DNA from: Haemophilus pittmaniae
Lineage (GTDB): Bacteria; Pseudomonadota; Gammaproteobacteria; Enterobacterales; Pasteurellaceae
Assembly: GCF_900186995.1 (NCBI RefSeq)
Contig: NZ_LT906463.1
Location: 806,001-870,000, forward strand
DNA: 64,000 bases
Direction: 5' to 3'
In this document: positions 49,597 through 58,424 of the stretch, in pieces
Layout: each line of letters starts with the position of its first letter
Numbering within the stretch: the stretch's first letter is position 1
Notes under the pieces: model-generated
Seen by the model: only the letters and a program-made list of their open reading frames with translations
What the model was told of the DNA's origin: nothing
Databases searched by the model: none
Position numbers and translations under genes: made by a program

Positions 49597-50580
49597 TGCT
49601 TGTGGAATGTCAATTAAGCCTAGATTCATCTGGGTTTCCTTACCTTTTGGCGGGCAAAATGCAATATGTTTTTCCGCATCATTAATCGGTCGCCAACGAA
49701 TTGGCAACGCTGAACGGCGGCTAGGATAAAAACCAATCGTCGGAATATTTAAGGCTCCGCTTAAATGCAATGGACCGGTCGAACCGGCGATAAATAAATT
49801 GGCGCAAGCCAGTGAGTGGGCAAAATCGACCAATCCTTCATTTTTGTCATAAATTCGAACGTTTTCATGATTAATGAGCTCTGCCAATTGATGAGCTTGA
49901 GCACTTTCGTTTGGTCCTGCGGTCAGCACCACTTGACAGTTGAATTCGGTCAATAATCCCTGAATCAGAGCTGCATATTGATTGAGCGATAAATTCGTGG
50001 CAGAACCGCCAGAACCGCTGTGGACAAAGATCCATTTTTGTTGTTCATCAAGCTTTAATTGTTGTACCAATTTCTTTTTTTGCTCGACAAGTAAGGCATT
50101 ATCAAAGGTAAGATAGGGCGCTTGAGGGTTGCTTTCGGGGATGATCTTGTGATCCTTAAGAAAGCGGCTGACCAGATCCTGATTGTATTCAAATTCGGCT
50201 TTTTCTGAACGTGAACGGCGTTGAGTTAGACGTTGATTGTAAACAAATTGAATTAATTTAGTCGCGGGTGCTAAACGATAAGGAATGCCTGCAAATAGTG
50301 CAATTTTGGCATTATGCACATCGGATACAAAACTTATCATTGCATCGAATTTTTGCTGTTTTATTTCCTTTAGCAGACGTTTAAAGTCATTTTTATCATC
50401 TTTTTTGCTATCGATAATAATGTCATCTAAAAAAGGGCAAATTTGTGCTAAGGGCGCGGTATAAGCGGGTACTAATGCCGTCAATTGAATTGCGGGGTTG
50501 GCAGCTTTTAGTTGGGCGAAGGCTGGAAATGCCTGCACAAAATCGCCCAGTTTATCGTTACGAATGACGAGAATTTTCAT
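49546..50580 (-). CDS. Glycosyltransferase family 9 (heptosyltransferase-like)
   Basis: A 344-residue GT-B enzyme related to ADP-heptose:LPS heptosyltransferases (WaaC/WaaF/WaaQ/OpsX). N-terminal MKILVIRNDKLGDFVQAFPA is the GT9 signature. The donor-binding half has IFVHSGSGGSATNLSLNQY (about 185-203), LTAGPNE, and FIAGSTGPLHLSGALNIPTIGFY (about 264-286). It probably adds a sugar to the LPS inner core at the cytoplasmic membrane face. The ATG lies inside the end of the upstream O-antigen-ligase-like gene (23-bp overlap), suggesting translational coupling. Its end overlaps the convergent membrane-protein gene. Confidence 0.88.
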   Translation of the reverse strand: MKILVIRNDKLGDFVQAFPAFAQLKAANPAIQLTALVPAYTAPLAQICPFLDDIIIDSKKDDKNDFKRLLKEIKQQKFDAMISFVSDVHNAKIALFAGIPYRLAPATKLIQFVYNQRLTQRRSRSEKAEFEYNQDLVSRFLKDHKIIPESNPQAPYLTFDNALLVEQKKKLVQQLKLDEQQKWIFVHSGSGGSATNLSLNQYAALIQGLLTEFNCQVVLTAGPNESAQAHQLAELINHENVRIYDKNEGLVDFAHSLACANLFIAGSTGPLHLSGALNIPTIGFYPSRRSALPIRWRPINDAEKHIAFCPPKGKETQMNLGLIDIPQALRQIIPFVRKMWQLAD

Positions 50581-51823
50581 GACTAACCTGTAATTGATTT
50601 TTTAACGCTGCGTAGAAGACTACGGTTAAAAAGAAATAAAAAATATTGCCGGAATTATGGGCGAAAAAACCTTGGCTGAGGCAATAGCACATAGTCGAAA
50701 TAACATGAACCACGCCTAAAGCGGCGCAAAGTTTCACTTCTTGATTTGGATTTTGGGTATGTTGCCAAAATGCCCGTAATGGGATGAAAAAGATAGCAAG
50801 TAAGGTGAATAAGCCTAGCACTCCACGTTTCGACAAATCATCTAAATATTGATTGTGAGCATGCCCAAATTGACCGGCATAGGTGCTAATAATACCTTGT
50901 TCCGCCATTTTTTTCCGTTCCTCTGCGGCACCTTGAATGCCCCAACCTAAAATTGGTTTTTGTTGTGCCATTAAGAGGGCACTTTTCCACATATCAAAGC
51001 GGGCTCCCACAGAAGTGGAGCCATCTTGATGTTGCCAATAACGTTCGATTTCTACTTGTGCGCTGGTAAAACGTTCACTAATACGGTTTTGCGGCATTTG
51101 ACTTAAGGCGGCACCACCCAGTACGAAGATGCCAATGAGACCAATAAAGAAACCGCGGGAAAGGGATTGACGATAAATCCACAGCATAAGGCCTAAAATA
51201 ATAGGTAAACCTATCCAACCGCCGCGAGCAGTTGATAGAAAACTACCTAACATCCCCATCAATGCCGATGCTAGACAAAATAACGTTGGAATTTTTAATT
51301 GCTTGCGCTGAGCATAGAGTGCCAATAGCAAACTGAACATACCTAAGGACATGGCAATATCGCCTGCCTGAATATGCATCATCCGTGGAGCATAGGCTTC
51401 CGGGCTATGTAATACTAATTTATCGAATACGGCGACCAAACCAGCCGTAATTGCACCACAAGGGATAGCCATCATGATTATTTTGAGGTTAAAGGGAATT
51501 CGCAGGAGTAATAATAAAACCGGAATCAATAGTAAAACGCGGCTTGGGTTATCCAATTCACGACCTTTACCACCATTAAATAATAAGGAAAGCACAAACA
51601 GTAAAAAGTACAGTAAATAGCTATAAATGAACAGTTTGTCTTGTGATGATAATGACCATTGCCATTTTTGTTTAAGTCCGTAAAGGAAATATCCGAGACC
51701 TAAAAAAATAAGAATAAAAGGAGAGATGTTATAGCCGCCTTTAATTGCAAGGATAGATATAAAGAAAAATCCTAAGGCAAAATTAATGCCAAGAGGAAGT
51801 AAATTTTGCTTGCTGATTTGCAT
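50558..51823 (-). CDS. O-antigen ligase / polymerase-like membrane protein (WaaL/Wzy_C family)
   Basis: A 421-residue inner-membrane protein with about 10-11 hydrophobic helices and the Wzy_C-type periplasmic loop. The loop carries RGGWIGLP near residue 210 and the terminal WGIQGAAEERKKMAEQGI and FGHAHNQYLDDLSKRGVLGL (about 315-345), with the His seen in WaaL-type ligases. These proteins join polymer or sugar blocks to lipid A-core. The start at 51823 (MQISKQNLLPLG) has GGTGG, and a 31-codon longer frame runs back into the fba terminator. It is paired with the downstream GT9 gene. Confidence 0.8.
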   Translation of the reverse strand: MQISKQNLLPLGINFALGFFFISILAIKGGYNISPFILIFLGLGYFLYGLKQKWQWSLSSQDKLFIYSYLLYFLLFVLSLLFNGGKGRELDNPSRVLLLIPVLLLLLRIPFNLKIIMMAIPCGAITAGLVAVFDKLVLHSPEAYAPRMMHIQAGDIAMSLGMFSLLLALYAQRKQLKIPTLFCLASALMGMLGSFLSTARGGWIGLPIILGLMLWIYRQSLSRGFFIGLIGIFVLGGAALSQMPQNRISERFTSAQVEIERYWQHQDGSTSVGARFDMWKSALLMAQQKPILGWGIQGAAEERKKMAEQGIISTYAGQFGHAHNQYLDDLSKRGVLGLFTLLAIFFIPLRAFWQHTQNPNQEVKLCAALGVVHVISTMCYCLSQGFFAHNSGNIFYFFLTVVFYAALKNQLQVSHENSRHS

Positions 51824-51851
51824 AAGGCCACCACCAAAATTGGAGATAAAA

Positions 51852-51875
51852 AAACCGCACCAAAGAGTGCGGTTT
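51852..51875 (-). terminator. Terminator of fba
   Basis: AAACCGCAC/GTGCGGTTT stem with a six-base loop, followed by TTTTT on the minus strand. The arms resemble the uptake signal but lack its exact core. Confidence 0.85.
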
Positions 51876-51897
51876 ATTCTAACTAATTTTATAGCGA

Positions 51898-52977
51898 TTA
51901 TAAAACATCTACGCAATTCAAGTCTTCGAAAGATTGTTCTAAGCGTTTAGACATAGACTCTTCCATTTTACGTAACCAAACACGTGGGTCGTAGTATTTT
52001 TTGTTTGGTGCATCAGGGCCTTCAGGGTTACCTAATTGACCTTGTAGGTATGCTTCGTTTGCTTTATAGAAACTTAAAATACCATTCCAAGCAGCCCATT
52101 GAGTATCAGTATCAATGTTCATTTTGATTGCACCATAGCTAATAGCTTCGCGGATTTCTTCGCGAGAAGAGCCGGAACCACCGTGGAATACGAAGTTGAT
52201 CGGTTTTGCCGGAAGATTACGTTCTTTGGCAACGAACTCTTGGCTAGCACCTAAGATAGACGGTTTTAATTTTACATTGCCCGGTTTGTATACGCCATGT
52301 ACGTTACCGAATGCAGCTGCAACAGTAAAGTTAGGGCTTACTGGGTTTAATTGATCGTAAACATAAAGCACATCAGATGGTTGGGTGTAAAGACGGGATT
52401 CATCGACATCGGAGTTATCCACACCGTCCTCTTCACCACCAGTGATACCAATTTCGATTTCAAGGGTCATACCTAGTTTGTCCATACGTGCAAGGTATTC
52501 ACGGCAGATTGCCATGTTTTCTTCCATTGGCTCTTCAGATAAGTCAAGCATGTGAGAAGAGAATAATGGACGGCCAGTTTCTGCAAAGTGTTTTTCACCC
52601 GCTTCAAGTAAGCCATCGATCCAAGGAAGTAATTTTTTCGCTGCGTGGTCAGTATGAAGAATAACTGGTACACCGTATTCTTTAGCTAGTGTATGAACGT
52701 GTTTTGCACCTGCGATTGCACCAAGTACATCAGGACGTTGACCACTAGTTGGCTTGATACCTTTACCTGCGTAGAAAGAAGCACCACCGTTAGAGAATTG
52801 GATGATTACCGGTGCTTTAACACGAGCAGCAGTTTCCAATACTGCGTTGACTGAGTCGGAACCTACGCAGTTTACAGCCGGGATAGCAAAGCTATGTTCT
52901 TTTGCATAAGCAAAGATTTTTTGCACATCATCTCCGGTCACTACGCCCGGTTGTACGATATCTAAAAGTTTAGCCAT
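51898..52977 (-). CDS. fba: Class II fructose-1,6-bisphosphate aldolase
   Basis: Zinc-dependent glycolytic aldolase, 359 residues. Zinc and active-site motifs: VILHTDHAAKKLLPWIDG (about 105-122, with the catalytic Asp and zinc His), EIEIGITGGEEDGVDN (about 172-187), VHGVYKPGNV and NFVFHGGSGSSREEI (about 260-275). It follows pgk by 91 bp in the same direction, as in H. influenzae HI0524-HI0525. It uses the unbiased, highly optimised codons expected of a glycolytic gene. Confidence 0.98.
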   Translation of the reverse strand: MAKLLDIVQPGVVTGDDVQKIFAYAKEHSFAIPAVNCVGSDSVNAVLETAARVKAPVIIQFSNGGASFYAGKGIKPTSGQRPDVLGAIAGAKHVHTLAKEYGVPVILHTDHAAKKLLPWIDGLLEAGEKHFAETGRPLFSSHMLDLSEEPMEENMAICREYLARMDKLGMTLEIEIGITGGEEDGVDNSDVDESRLYTQPSDVLYVYDQLNPVSPNFTVAAAFGNVHGVYKPGNVKLKPSILGASQEFVAKERNLPAKPINFVFHGGSGSSREEIREAISYGAIKMNIDTDTQWAAWNGILSFYKANEAYLQGQLGNPEGPDAPNKKYYDPRVWLRKMEESMSKRLEQSFEDLNCVDVL

Positions 52978-53068
52978 AGTTGTGTTTCCTTTTATTTGGA
53001 GTGGATTAAATCCAGCGTTTTAAGAAATTTTAAGTATTTTCCCTTTCCTCTGAAAGGGGAAATTAGGA

Positions 53069-54232
53069 TTAGCCGTTTGCACGTTTTTCAAGAATTTCTA
53101 CAGCAGGTAATACTTTACCTTCAACGAATTCTAAGAATGCACCACCGCCGGTAGAGATATAGGAAATTTTATCTGCAATACCGAATAAATCGATGGCCGC
53201 TAAAGTGTCACCACCGCCCGCAATGGAGAAAGCATCGCTGTTCGCGATAGCATGAGAAATGATTTCAGTACCTTTACGGAAGTTAGGGAATTCAAATACG
53301 CCAACTGGGCCGTTCCATAAAACGGTTTTGGCACCTTTAATGATAGCTGCTAATTCTTCTGCAGTTTTATCGCCGATATCGAAGATTGATTCGTTATCTT
53401 GCACTTCAGTTACAGATTTTTCCACTGCAGGTGCAGTTTCGGAGAACTCTGTACCAACACGCACATCAACCGGTACCGGAATATTGGTGGTTGCTGCTAA
53501 GGATTTTGCAACAGGAATTAAATCTTCTTCATAGAGGGATTTACCTACATTGTGGCCTGCTGCTGCGATAAAGGTGTTAGCAATACCGCCACCCACGATA
53601 ATTTGGTCGGCAATTTTAGAAAGGGAATTTAACACTTCCAATTTGGTAGATACTTTAGAACCACCAACGATAGCAACCATCGGACGGGCTGGCTCTTTAA
53701 GAGCTTTACCTAAAGCATCAAGTTCTGCAGCAAGTAATGGGCCTGCACAAGCAACCGGAGCAAATTCGGCTACGCCGTAAGTGGAGGCTTGAGCGCGGTG
53801 TGCAGTACCAAAGGCATCCATAACAAATACATCACAAAGCGCAGCATATTTCTTGCCTAGTTCAGGATCGTTTTTCTTCTCACCTTTGTTTACACGCACG
53901 TTTTCCAATACAACGATTTCACCTTCTTTGACATCAACGCCATCAAGATAATCGCGCACCAAACGTACAGGCACATCAAGATGAGCGTTCAGATAATCGA
54001 CAACCGGTTGAAGGGAATCTTCTTGAGTGAACTCGCCTTCGGTTGGGCGGCCAAGGTGGGAGGTAACCATTACTTTAGCACCTTTTTGCAACGCTAATTT
54101 TAGGGTTGGGATGGTAGCGCGAATACGCGCATCGGAGGTTACTTTACCATCTTTTACCGGCACATTCAGATCAGCCCGGATAAACACGCGTTTGCCTGCT
54201 AAATCTAAGTCGGTCATTTTGATTACTGACAT
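53069..54232 (-). CDS. pgk: Phosphoglycerate kinase
   Basis: Glycolytic kinase that makes ATP from 1,3-bisphosphoglycerate, 387 residues. [20 protein letters not shown] (about 15-34), [11 protein letters not shown], the hinge region [17 protein letters not shown] (about 195-211) and [16 protein letters not shown] (about 310-325), with the C-terminal GGGDTLAAI nucleotide loop, are all present. It heads a pgk-fba transcript. The spacer contains only a weak stem (about 53037-53063). Confidence 0.98.
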   Translation of the reverse strand: MSVIKMTDLDLAGKRVFIRADLNVPVKDGKVTSDARIRATIPTLKLALQKGAKVMVTSHLGRPTEGEFTQEDSLQPVVDYLNAHLDVPVRLVRDYLDGVDVKEGEIVVLENVRVNKGEKKNDPELGKKYAALCDVFVMDAFGTAHRAQASTYGVAEFAPVACAGPLLAAELDALGKALKEPARPMVAIVGGSKVSTKLEVLNSLSKIADQIIVGGGIANTFIAAAGHNVGKSLYEEDLIPVAKSLAATTNIPVPVDVRVGTEFSETAPAVEKSVTEVQDNESIFDIGDKTAEELAAIIKGAKTVLWNGPVGVFEFPNFRKGTEIISHAIANSDAFSIAGGGDTLAAIDLFGIADKISYISTGGGAFLEFVEGKVLPAVEILEKRANG

Positions 54233-54330
54233 AATCTAATCCTCTATTGTTGGTTAATTTTAGAACGCGGGCATTATACCCATTTCAAGCTAGCTTGTAA
54301 CGCTTTAGATCAAATTAATGAGAATTTATC

Positions 54331-55017
54331 TTATCGCGGACAATCCATTACTTGCCAATTTTTGTCGTAACAAATAAATAATTCATTACGGCTGGCTTTT
54401 AGATAGGCATTACTTAATTGTGGGTTATGGGTTTTCATCCAACGGAATAGTTCGTTACGTTTCATTTCTTGTGTTGGTAAGTTGAGCGCATTGAATAATG
54501 CCTGTTCTTGGCGGAAATAGCTTTGAGCATCAGCAAATGCACAGGCACCATGTTTTTCCCATTCACCCTGTAATAACTTGGCTCCTGGTGAGATATTCAA
54601 ATAGGGGTGGATCTCACTGAGCGGTAATGGCGGTAAATCTCCCCGACAAAAACGCGGATGATCGGCAACGGAAAGCGCATTGGCATTTTGTGGCCAAAGC
54701 CCATGTACCACCCATCCAAAGGATTTTCCGGTACATTGATATTGTGCACTTTGCGGTAAATTTGTACCAAATTGTGTACGCATGTCTGCACAAAATGCAG
54801 GTGACCAAGAAAGTACCAACATATAGTAATCCGTCGGTGCATTTTTATTTTGGCCGATCTTGTCATCACGCAGGCTGGCATCGTAATCGCCGAAGTCACC
54901 ATAGGATGGGGAATCTACCTGGGATGTTTTAACGCTTTGGGAAGAGGGTTGGAAAAATTGCCAAAGAATAAATCCGCTAGCAATTAGAATACCGGCAAGG
55001 GAGCTGCTTTTTTTCAT
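54331..55017 (-). CDS. rna: Ribonuclease T2 family (RNase I-like)
   Basis: Periplasmic or membrane-anchored endoribonuclease of 228 residues. One N-terminal hydrophobic segment (about 7-22) is a signal peptide or anchor. Both T2 active-site motifs are present: CAS I VVHGLWPQNA (about 103-112) and CAS II EWEKHGACAF (about 152-161). The cysteines expected for T2 disulfides are present. It lies between ferredoxin (divergent) and pgk, as in H. influenzae HI0526. Confidence 0.92.
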   Translation of the reverse strand: MKKSSSLAGILIASGFILWQFFQPSSQSVKTSQVDSPSYGDFGDYDASLRDDKIGQNKNAPTDYYMLVLSWSPAFCADMRTQFGTNLPQSAQYQCTGKSFGWVVHGLWPQNANALSVADHPRFCRGDLPPLPLSEIHPYLNISPGAKLLQGEWEKHGACAFADAQSYFRQEQALFNALNLPTQEMKRNELFRWMKTHNPQLSNAYLKASRNELFICYDKNWQVMDCPR

Positions 55018-55090
55018 ACTGAGTCTGTTTATTTTTGTGAATTTATGTGTTGTCGGCTATAATCCGTCGCTTTCAATATAAAGGAACACG

Positions 55091-55351
55091 ATGGCATTAC
55101 TCATCACCCAGAAATGTACAAATTGCGATATGTGCCTACCTGAATGCCCGAATGAGGCGATTTCGGTGGGGGATGATATCTATGTGATAGATCCTGCGTT
55201 GTGTACCGAATGTGTTGGCCATTATGACACGCCAACCTGTCAAAAAGTTTGCCCAATCAACAATTGTATCAAGCCCGATCCAGAGCATCAGGAAAGTCAG
55301 GAAGAACTTTGGGAGCGTTTTGTGTTAATTCATCATGCCGACAAGCTGTGA
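55091..55351 (+). CDS. yfhL: YfhL-type ferredoxin, 2[4Fe-4S]
   Basis: An 86-residue bacterial-type ferredoxin. The first cluster motif CTNCDMCLPECP (about 10-21) is standard. The second, CTECVGHYDTPTCQKVCP (about 38-55), has the eight-residue insertion characteristic of the Alvin/YfhL group, which have very low potentials. The C-terminal helix is acidic. It is an electron carrier of uncertain partner. A DUF1232 mini-gene starts 37 bp after its stop. Confidence 0.95.
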   Translation: MALLITQKCTNCDMCLPECPNEAISVGDDIYVIDPALCTECVGHYDTPTCQKVCPINNCIKPDPEHQESQEELWERFVLIHHADKL

Positions 55352-55387
55352 ATTTACTCTATCTTTTGATATTCGTCTAACTGAATT

Positions 55388-55558
55388 ATGCCTTTTAAAT
55401 TGCCTGCGAATAAAATGAAATGGCTAAAAGTAATTGTGATTTTAGTCTATTTACTCAGCCCGGTAGATATTTTGCCAGAGGCCGTATTAGGGCCGCTTGG
55501 TTTAATTGACGATGGAGCGGCGTTACTTTTGTTGATAAAAATTTTGTTAACGAAATAA
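55388..55558 (+). CDS. Small DUF1232/YkvA-family membrane protein
   Basis: A 56-residue frame that length filters would miss, starting at ATG 55388 and ending at TAA 55556. The segment VYLLSPVDILPEAVLGPLG followed by LIDDGAALLLL (residues 20-49) is the DUF1232 (YkvA) signature: Tyr, SP-D, P and the IDD pair. The rest is hydrophobic, so a small membrane protein is likely. The function of the family is unknown. The RBS is weak. It may be translated with the ferredoxin message, 36 bp upstream. The motif makes a real gene likely. Confidence 0.75.
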   Translation: MPFKLPANKMKWLKVIVILVYLLSPVDILPEAVLGPLGLIDDGAALLLLIKILLTK

Positions 55559-55639
55559 ATGGAACAATTTGGTTTTTGTGATGGTTCGGTGCTAACATTG
55601 CCGCACTTTTCATTATGCTAACGATAGGAACTGCTTATT

Positions 55640-56074
55640 ATGAAGATGAAGAAATCATTAATTGCCGTATTACTAGGAAGTTTATGCTTGCTTTCTGCTT
55701 GTGATAAACCAACTCAATCAGCTCAATCTACCACAGCCCAAGCTGCACCGGCTGAACCGCAAGTAGATTACAAACAACTTGCTCTAAACAAAGCCGGAGA
55801 AGCCCGTGAACAAGCGAAAATCGCTCAACAACAGGCAGATGCAGCTAATGCGGCAGTAAGAGCAGCGGCACAATTGCGTGCAGAGGCTAAAGCCGCACAG
55901 GCTTCTAACGCCGCAGATGCACAAAATATTGTGGCGCAAAAAGAAGCTGCTGCTTTGGAACAGGATAAACAGGCTATGCAATTTGCCGAATTGTCCCAAC
56001 AGGCTGCGCAACGGGCAGAAGCACTAGCAGCAGAAGCCAATCAAGCCTCCGCTAAAGCTAACGCTGGCAAGTAA
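55640..56074 (+). CDS. Ala/Gln-rich coiled-coil lipoprotein
   Basis: A 144-residue predicted lipoprotein: the signal MKMKKSLIAVLLGSLCLLSA is followed by Cys at about residue 21 (lipobox LLSAC). The mature part is almost entirely Ala, Gln, Glu and Lys with heptad-like spacing (about 45-140), so it should form a long helix or coiled coil resembling Lpp or Pal-associated repeat proteins. I do not recognise a named family. Role in envelope tethering is a guess. A terminator follows immediately. Confidence 0.7.
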   Translation: MKMKKSLIAVLLGSLCLLSACDKPTQSAQSTTAQAAPAEPQVDYKQLALNKAGEAREQAKIAQQQADAANAAVRAAAQLRAEAKAAQASNAADAQNIVAQKEAAALEQDKQAMQFAELSQQAAQRAEALAAEANQASAKANAGK

Positions 56075-56079
56075 TCATA

Positions 56080-56117
56080 AAAAATCCCTTTAAGTTGTGC
56101 TTAAAGGGATTTTTTTC
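56080..56117 (+). terminator. Terminator after the Ala-rich lipoprotein gene
   Basis: AAAAATCCCTTTAAG paired with CTTAAAGGGATTTTT, loop TTGTG, then a T-run. Confidence 0.92.
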
Positions 56118-56227
56118 TCAAAATTTTGCAATTTGCCCGTAAAATCATTACACTACGCGCCGCGAAATTTTCTGCAAATCCCTTTCTTTTACTTTAAAAG
56201 CTACCCGTGAGTAGCAAAAGGACATCT

Positions 56228-57439
56228 ATGACAACCCAAGTCAATCAATATGGCTGGAAAGCCCTTATTGGCTCTGCCGTCGGCTATGCAATGGACGGTT
56301 TCGATCTTCTTATTTTAGGCTTTATGCTCACGGCAATTTCTGCCGATTTGCATTTAACTTCGACTCAAGCCGGTTCTTTGGTCACTTGGACGCTTATCGG
56401 CGCCGTTGCCGGTGGGATTATATTTGGCGCATTGAGCGACCGTTATGGACGCGTGCGTGTACTCACTTGGACAATTGTATTATTCGCTGTCTTTACCGGT
56501 CTCTGTGCTTTAGCGCAAGGTTATTGGGATTTATTAATTTATCGTACTATTGCAGGTATCGGCTTGGGAGGCGAGTTCGGTATCGGTATGGCCTTGGCGA
56601 TTGAAGCCTGGCCCGCACGTCACCGCGCCAAAGCTGCTTCTTATGTAGCCTTAGGTTGGCAGGTTGGGGTTTTAGGTGCCGCATTGCTCACTCCGCTTCT
56701 GTTGCCACACATTGGTTGGCGTGGCATGTTTGTGTTGGGTATTTTCCCTGCCTTAGTGGCTTGGTATTTACGCAGCCGTTTACATGAACCGGAAATCTTC
56801 ACTACTCAACGAGCGGTTGCGCCAAAAAGTGGCAAGCTGGAATCCTTTAAATTACTGATTAAAGATAAGGCTACTGCGAAAGTCAGTTTAGGGGTGGTAG
56901 TGCTCACATCTGTACAAAACTTCGGCTATTACGGCATTATGATTTGGATGCCGAATTTCCTGGCTAAGCAATTGGGCTTTAGCCTCACTAAATCAGGTAT
57001 TTGGACAGCGGTTACGGTATGCGGTATGATGGCTGGGATTTGGATTTTTGGCCGCTTGGCGGACAAAGTCGGACGTAAGCCTTCTTTCCTATTATTCCAA
57101 GCGGGTGCAGTGGTAAGCATTATCGCCTATTCCCAATTAACCGATGCTGGAGCAATGCTGATTGCTGGTGCCTTCTTGGGGATGTTTGTGAACGGTATGA
57201 TGGGCGGTTATGGGGCGTTGATGGCGGAAGCTTATCCGACAGAGGCTCGAGCTACCGCACAAAACGTGTTGTTTAATTTAGGCCGTGCAGTGGGCGGTTT
57301 CGGCCCCGTTGTGGTGGGAGCTATAGTGTCGGCATATTCTTTCAGTTTAGCGATTGCATTCTTAGCGGTGATTTACTTGATTGATATGGTGGCGACGATC
57401 TGCCTAATTCCAGAATTAAAAGGTAAAGAATTACGCTAA
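56228..57439 (+). CDS. MFS transporter, AAHS/SHS-like (organic acid:H+ symporter)
   Basis: A 403-residue MFS carrier with 12 helices. I use ATG 56228 with AAAGGACAT. A GTG at 56207 would add seven residues with no RBS. Motifs: GYAMDGFDLLILGFMLTAI (helix 1, D-x-F-D as in AAHS), GALSDRYGRVRVLTWTIVL (motif A), YRTIAGIGLGGEFGIGMALA and AYPTEARATAQNVLFNLGRA. These fit the aromatic-acid or sialate/shikimate group of symporters. Substrate unknown. No metabolic genes adjoin it. Confidence 0.8.
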   Translation: MTTQVNQYGWKALIGSAVGYAMDGFDLLILGFMLTAISADLHLTSTQAGSLVTWTLIGAVAGGIIFGALSDRYGRVRVLTWTIVLFAVFTGLCALAQGYWDLLIYRTIAGIGLGGEFGIGMALAIEAWPARHRAKAASYVALGWQVGVLGAALLTPLLLPHIGWRGMFVLGIFPALVAWYLRSRLHEPEIFTTQRAVAPKSGKLESFKLLIKDKATAKVSLGVVVLTSVQNFGYYGIMIWMPNFLAKQLGFSLTKSGIWTAVTVCGMMAGIWIFGRLADKVGRKPSFLLFQAGAVVSIIAYSQLTDAGAMLIAGAFLGMFVNGMMGGYGALMAEAYPTEARATAQNVLFNLGRAVGGFGPVVVGAIVSAYSFSLAIAFLAVIYLIDMVATICLIPELKGKELR

Positions 57440-57465
57440 TTAAATTGGCTCGGAGAAGATTGACT

Positions 57466-57491
57466 AGGGACGGTTTCTACCGTCCCTTTTT
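57466..57491 (+). terminator. Terminator of the MFS gene
   Basis: AGGGACGG/CCGTCCCT stem with loop TTTCTA, then TTTT. Confidence 0.9.
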
Positions 57492-57536
57492 CGTGTGCTG
57501 TGAGATGTCGGTTGAGGGAAAACGCTATTTTTTCAA

Positions 57537-57612
57537 TTTTAAAATCAATTTTAATAAAATCAATGGGTTAGCTTGTATTTTTGCAAAAGCTCTGAATTTT
57601 GATAGGGCGTTT
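57537..57612 (-). repeat. 77-bp IHF-site repeat, copy 14
   Basis: Minus-strand copy. AAACGCCC begins at the last base of the lpxH stop codon (57612). Core at 57552-57563 preceded by TAACCCA. The GAGCTTTTGCAAAAA central block is slightly diverged. Confidence 0.9.
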
Positions 57613-58325
57613 TATTGATTGATGAAGTCCATCTGACCATTATCGTGTACCGCTAAAATCGATGGGCGGTTGATTCGCCAATCGCCTAACACAATACGCT
57701 GACCCGCGTTAGTTTGGTGTTGCGCTTGGCGATGGGTATGGCCGTGAATCAATTGATGTACGCCAAATTGCACCATGCAGGCCGCGGTAAAGGCGGGATT
57801 GACATCCATAATGGCCGCACTTTTTCCTTGTTTGTCCCGTTGGCTACGGGCGCGAATTTTCTGGGCAATGCGTAATCGCCAAGCCAACGGCAGATGGCGG
57901 AATAGCCATTGTCGCCAAGGTTGATGTACCTTGCGGCGGAATTGTTGATATTTTTGATCGTCAATGCAGAGCGTATCCCCATGGCAAATCAAGGTTTTTT
58001 TACCGTATAGATCAATCACTTGATATTCCGGTAGAAGCGTCAACCCACAACTTTGGGCAAAATATTTTCCTAATAAAAAGTCCCGATTACCATGGATAAA
58101 ATAGCAGGGCACACCGTGCTGCACGAGGGTTCGGATATGGTTTTTCACCAGTTCGATAAGTGGCGACTGCTCATCATCACCAATCCAAAAATCAAATAAA
58201 TCGCCCAGAATATAGAGCGCATCGGCATTCGGCGCTCGCTGACGCATAAAATCGACGAATAATGTGGTGAGTTCGGGGTGATTTTCACTGAGATGGAGAT
58301 CGGCGATAAAGTAGGTGGTTTTCAT
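57612..58325 (-). CDS. lpxH: UDP-2,3-diacylglucosamine diphosphatase
   Basis: Peripheral membrane metallophosphoesterase making lipid X in lipid A synthesis, 237 residues. Motifs: [12 protein letters not shown] (about 6-17), [14 protein letters not shown] (about 39-52), [11 protein letters not shown] (about 76-86), LICHGDTL and [11 protein letters not shown] (about 193-203). It diverges from plsC. lpxH-plsC-ftsP neighbourhood matches H. influenzae (HI0733-HI0735, from memory). The stop codon touches repeat copy 14. Confidence 0.95.
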   Translation of the reverse strand: MKTTYFIADLHLSENHPELTTLFVDFMRQRAPNADALYILGDLFDFWIGDDEQSPLIELVKNHIRTLVQHGVPCYFIHGNRDFLLGKYFAQSCGLTLLPEYQVIDLYGKKTLICHGDTLCIDDQKYQQFRRKVHQPWRQWLFRHLPLAWRLRIAQKIRARSQRDKQGKSAAIMDVNPAFTAACMVQFGVHQLIHGHTHRQAQHQTNAGQRIVLGDWRINRPSILAVHDNGQMDFINQ

Positions 58326-58424
58326 TGAATTAACGGCTAATTTTTTCGTTAGGTTAGCACAAATAGGCCGCTAATTTGCTATACTGCGGCAAAATTTTTT
58401 GTCTTGATTTTGGTTAGGTAGCTT

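Noticed and set aside
53037..53063. Stem TTTCCC...GGGAAA between pgk and fba as a terminator
   Set aside because: No U-tract follows on the minus strand and the two genes are normally co-transcribed. It may only stabilise the message.
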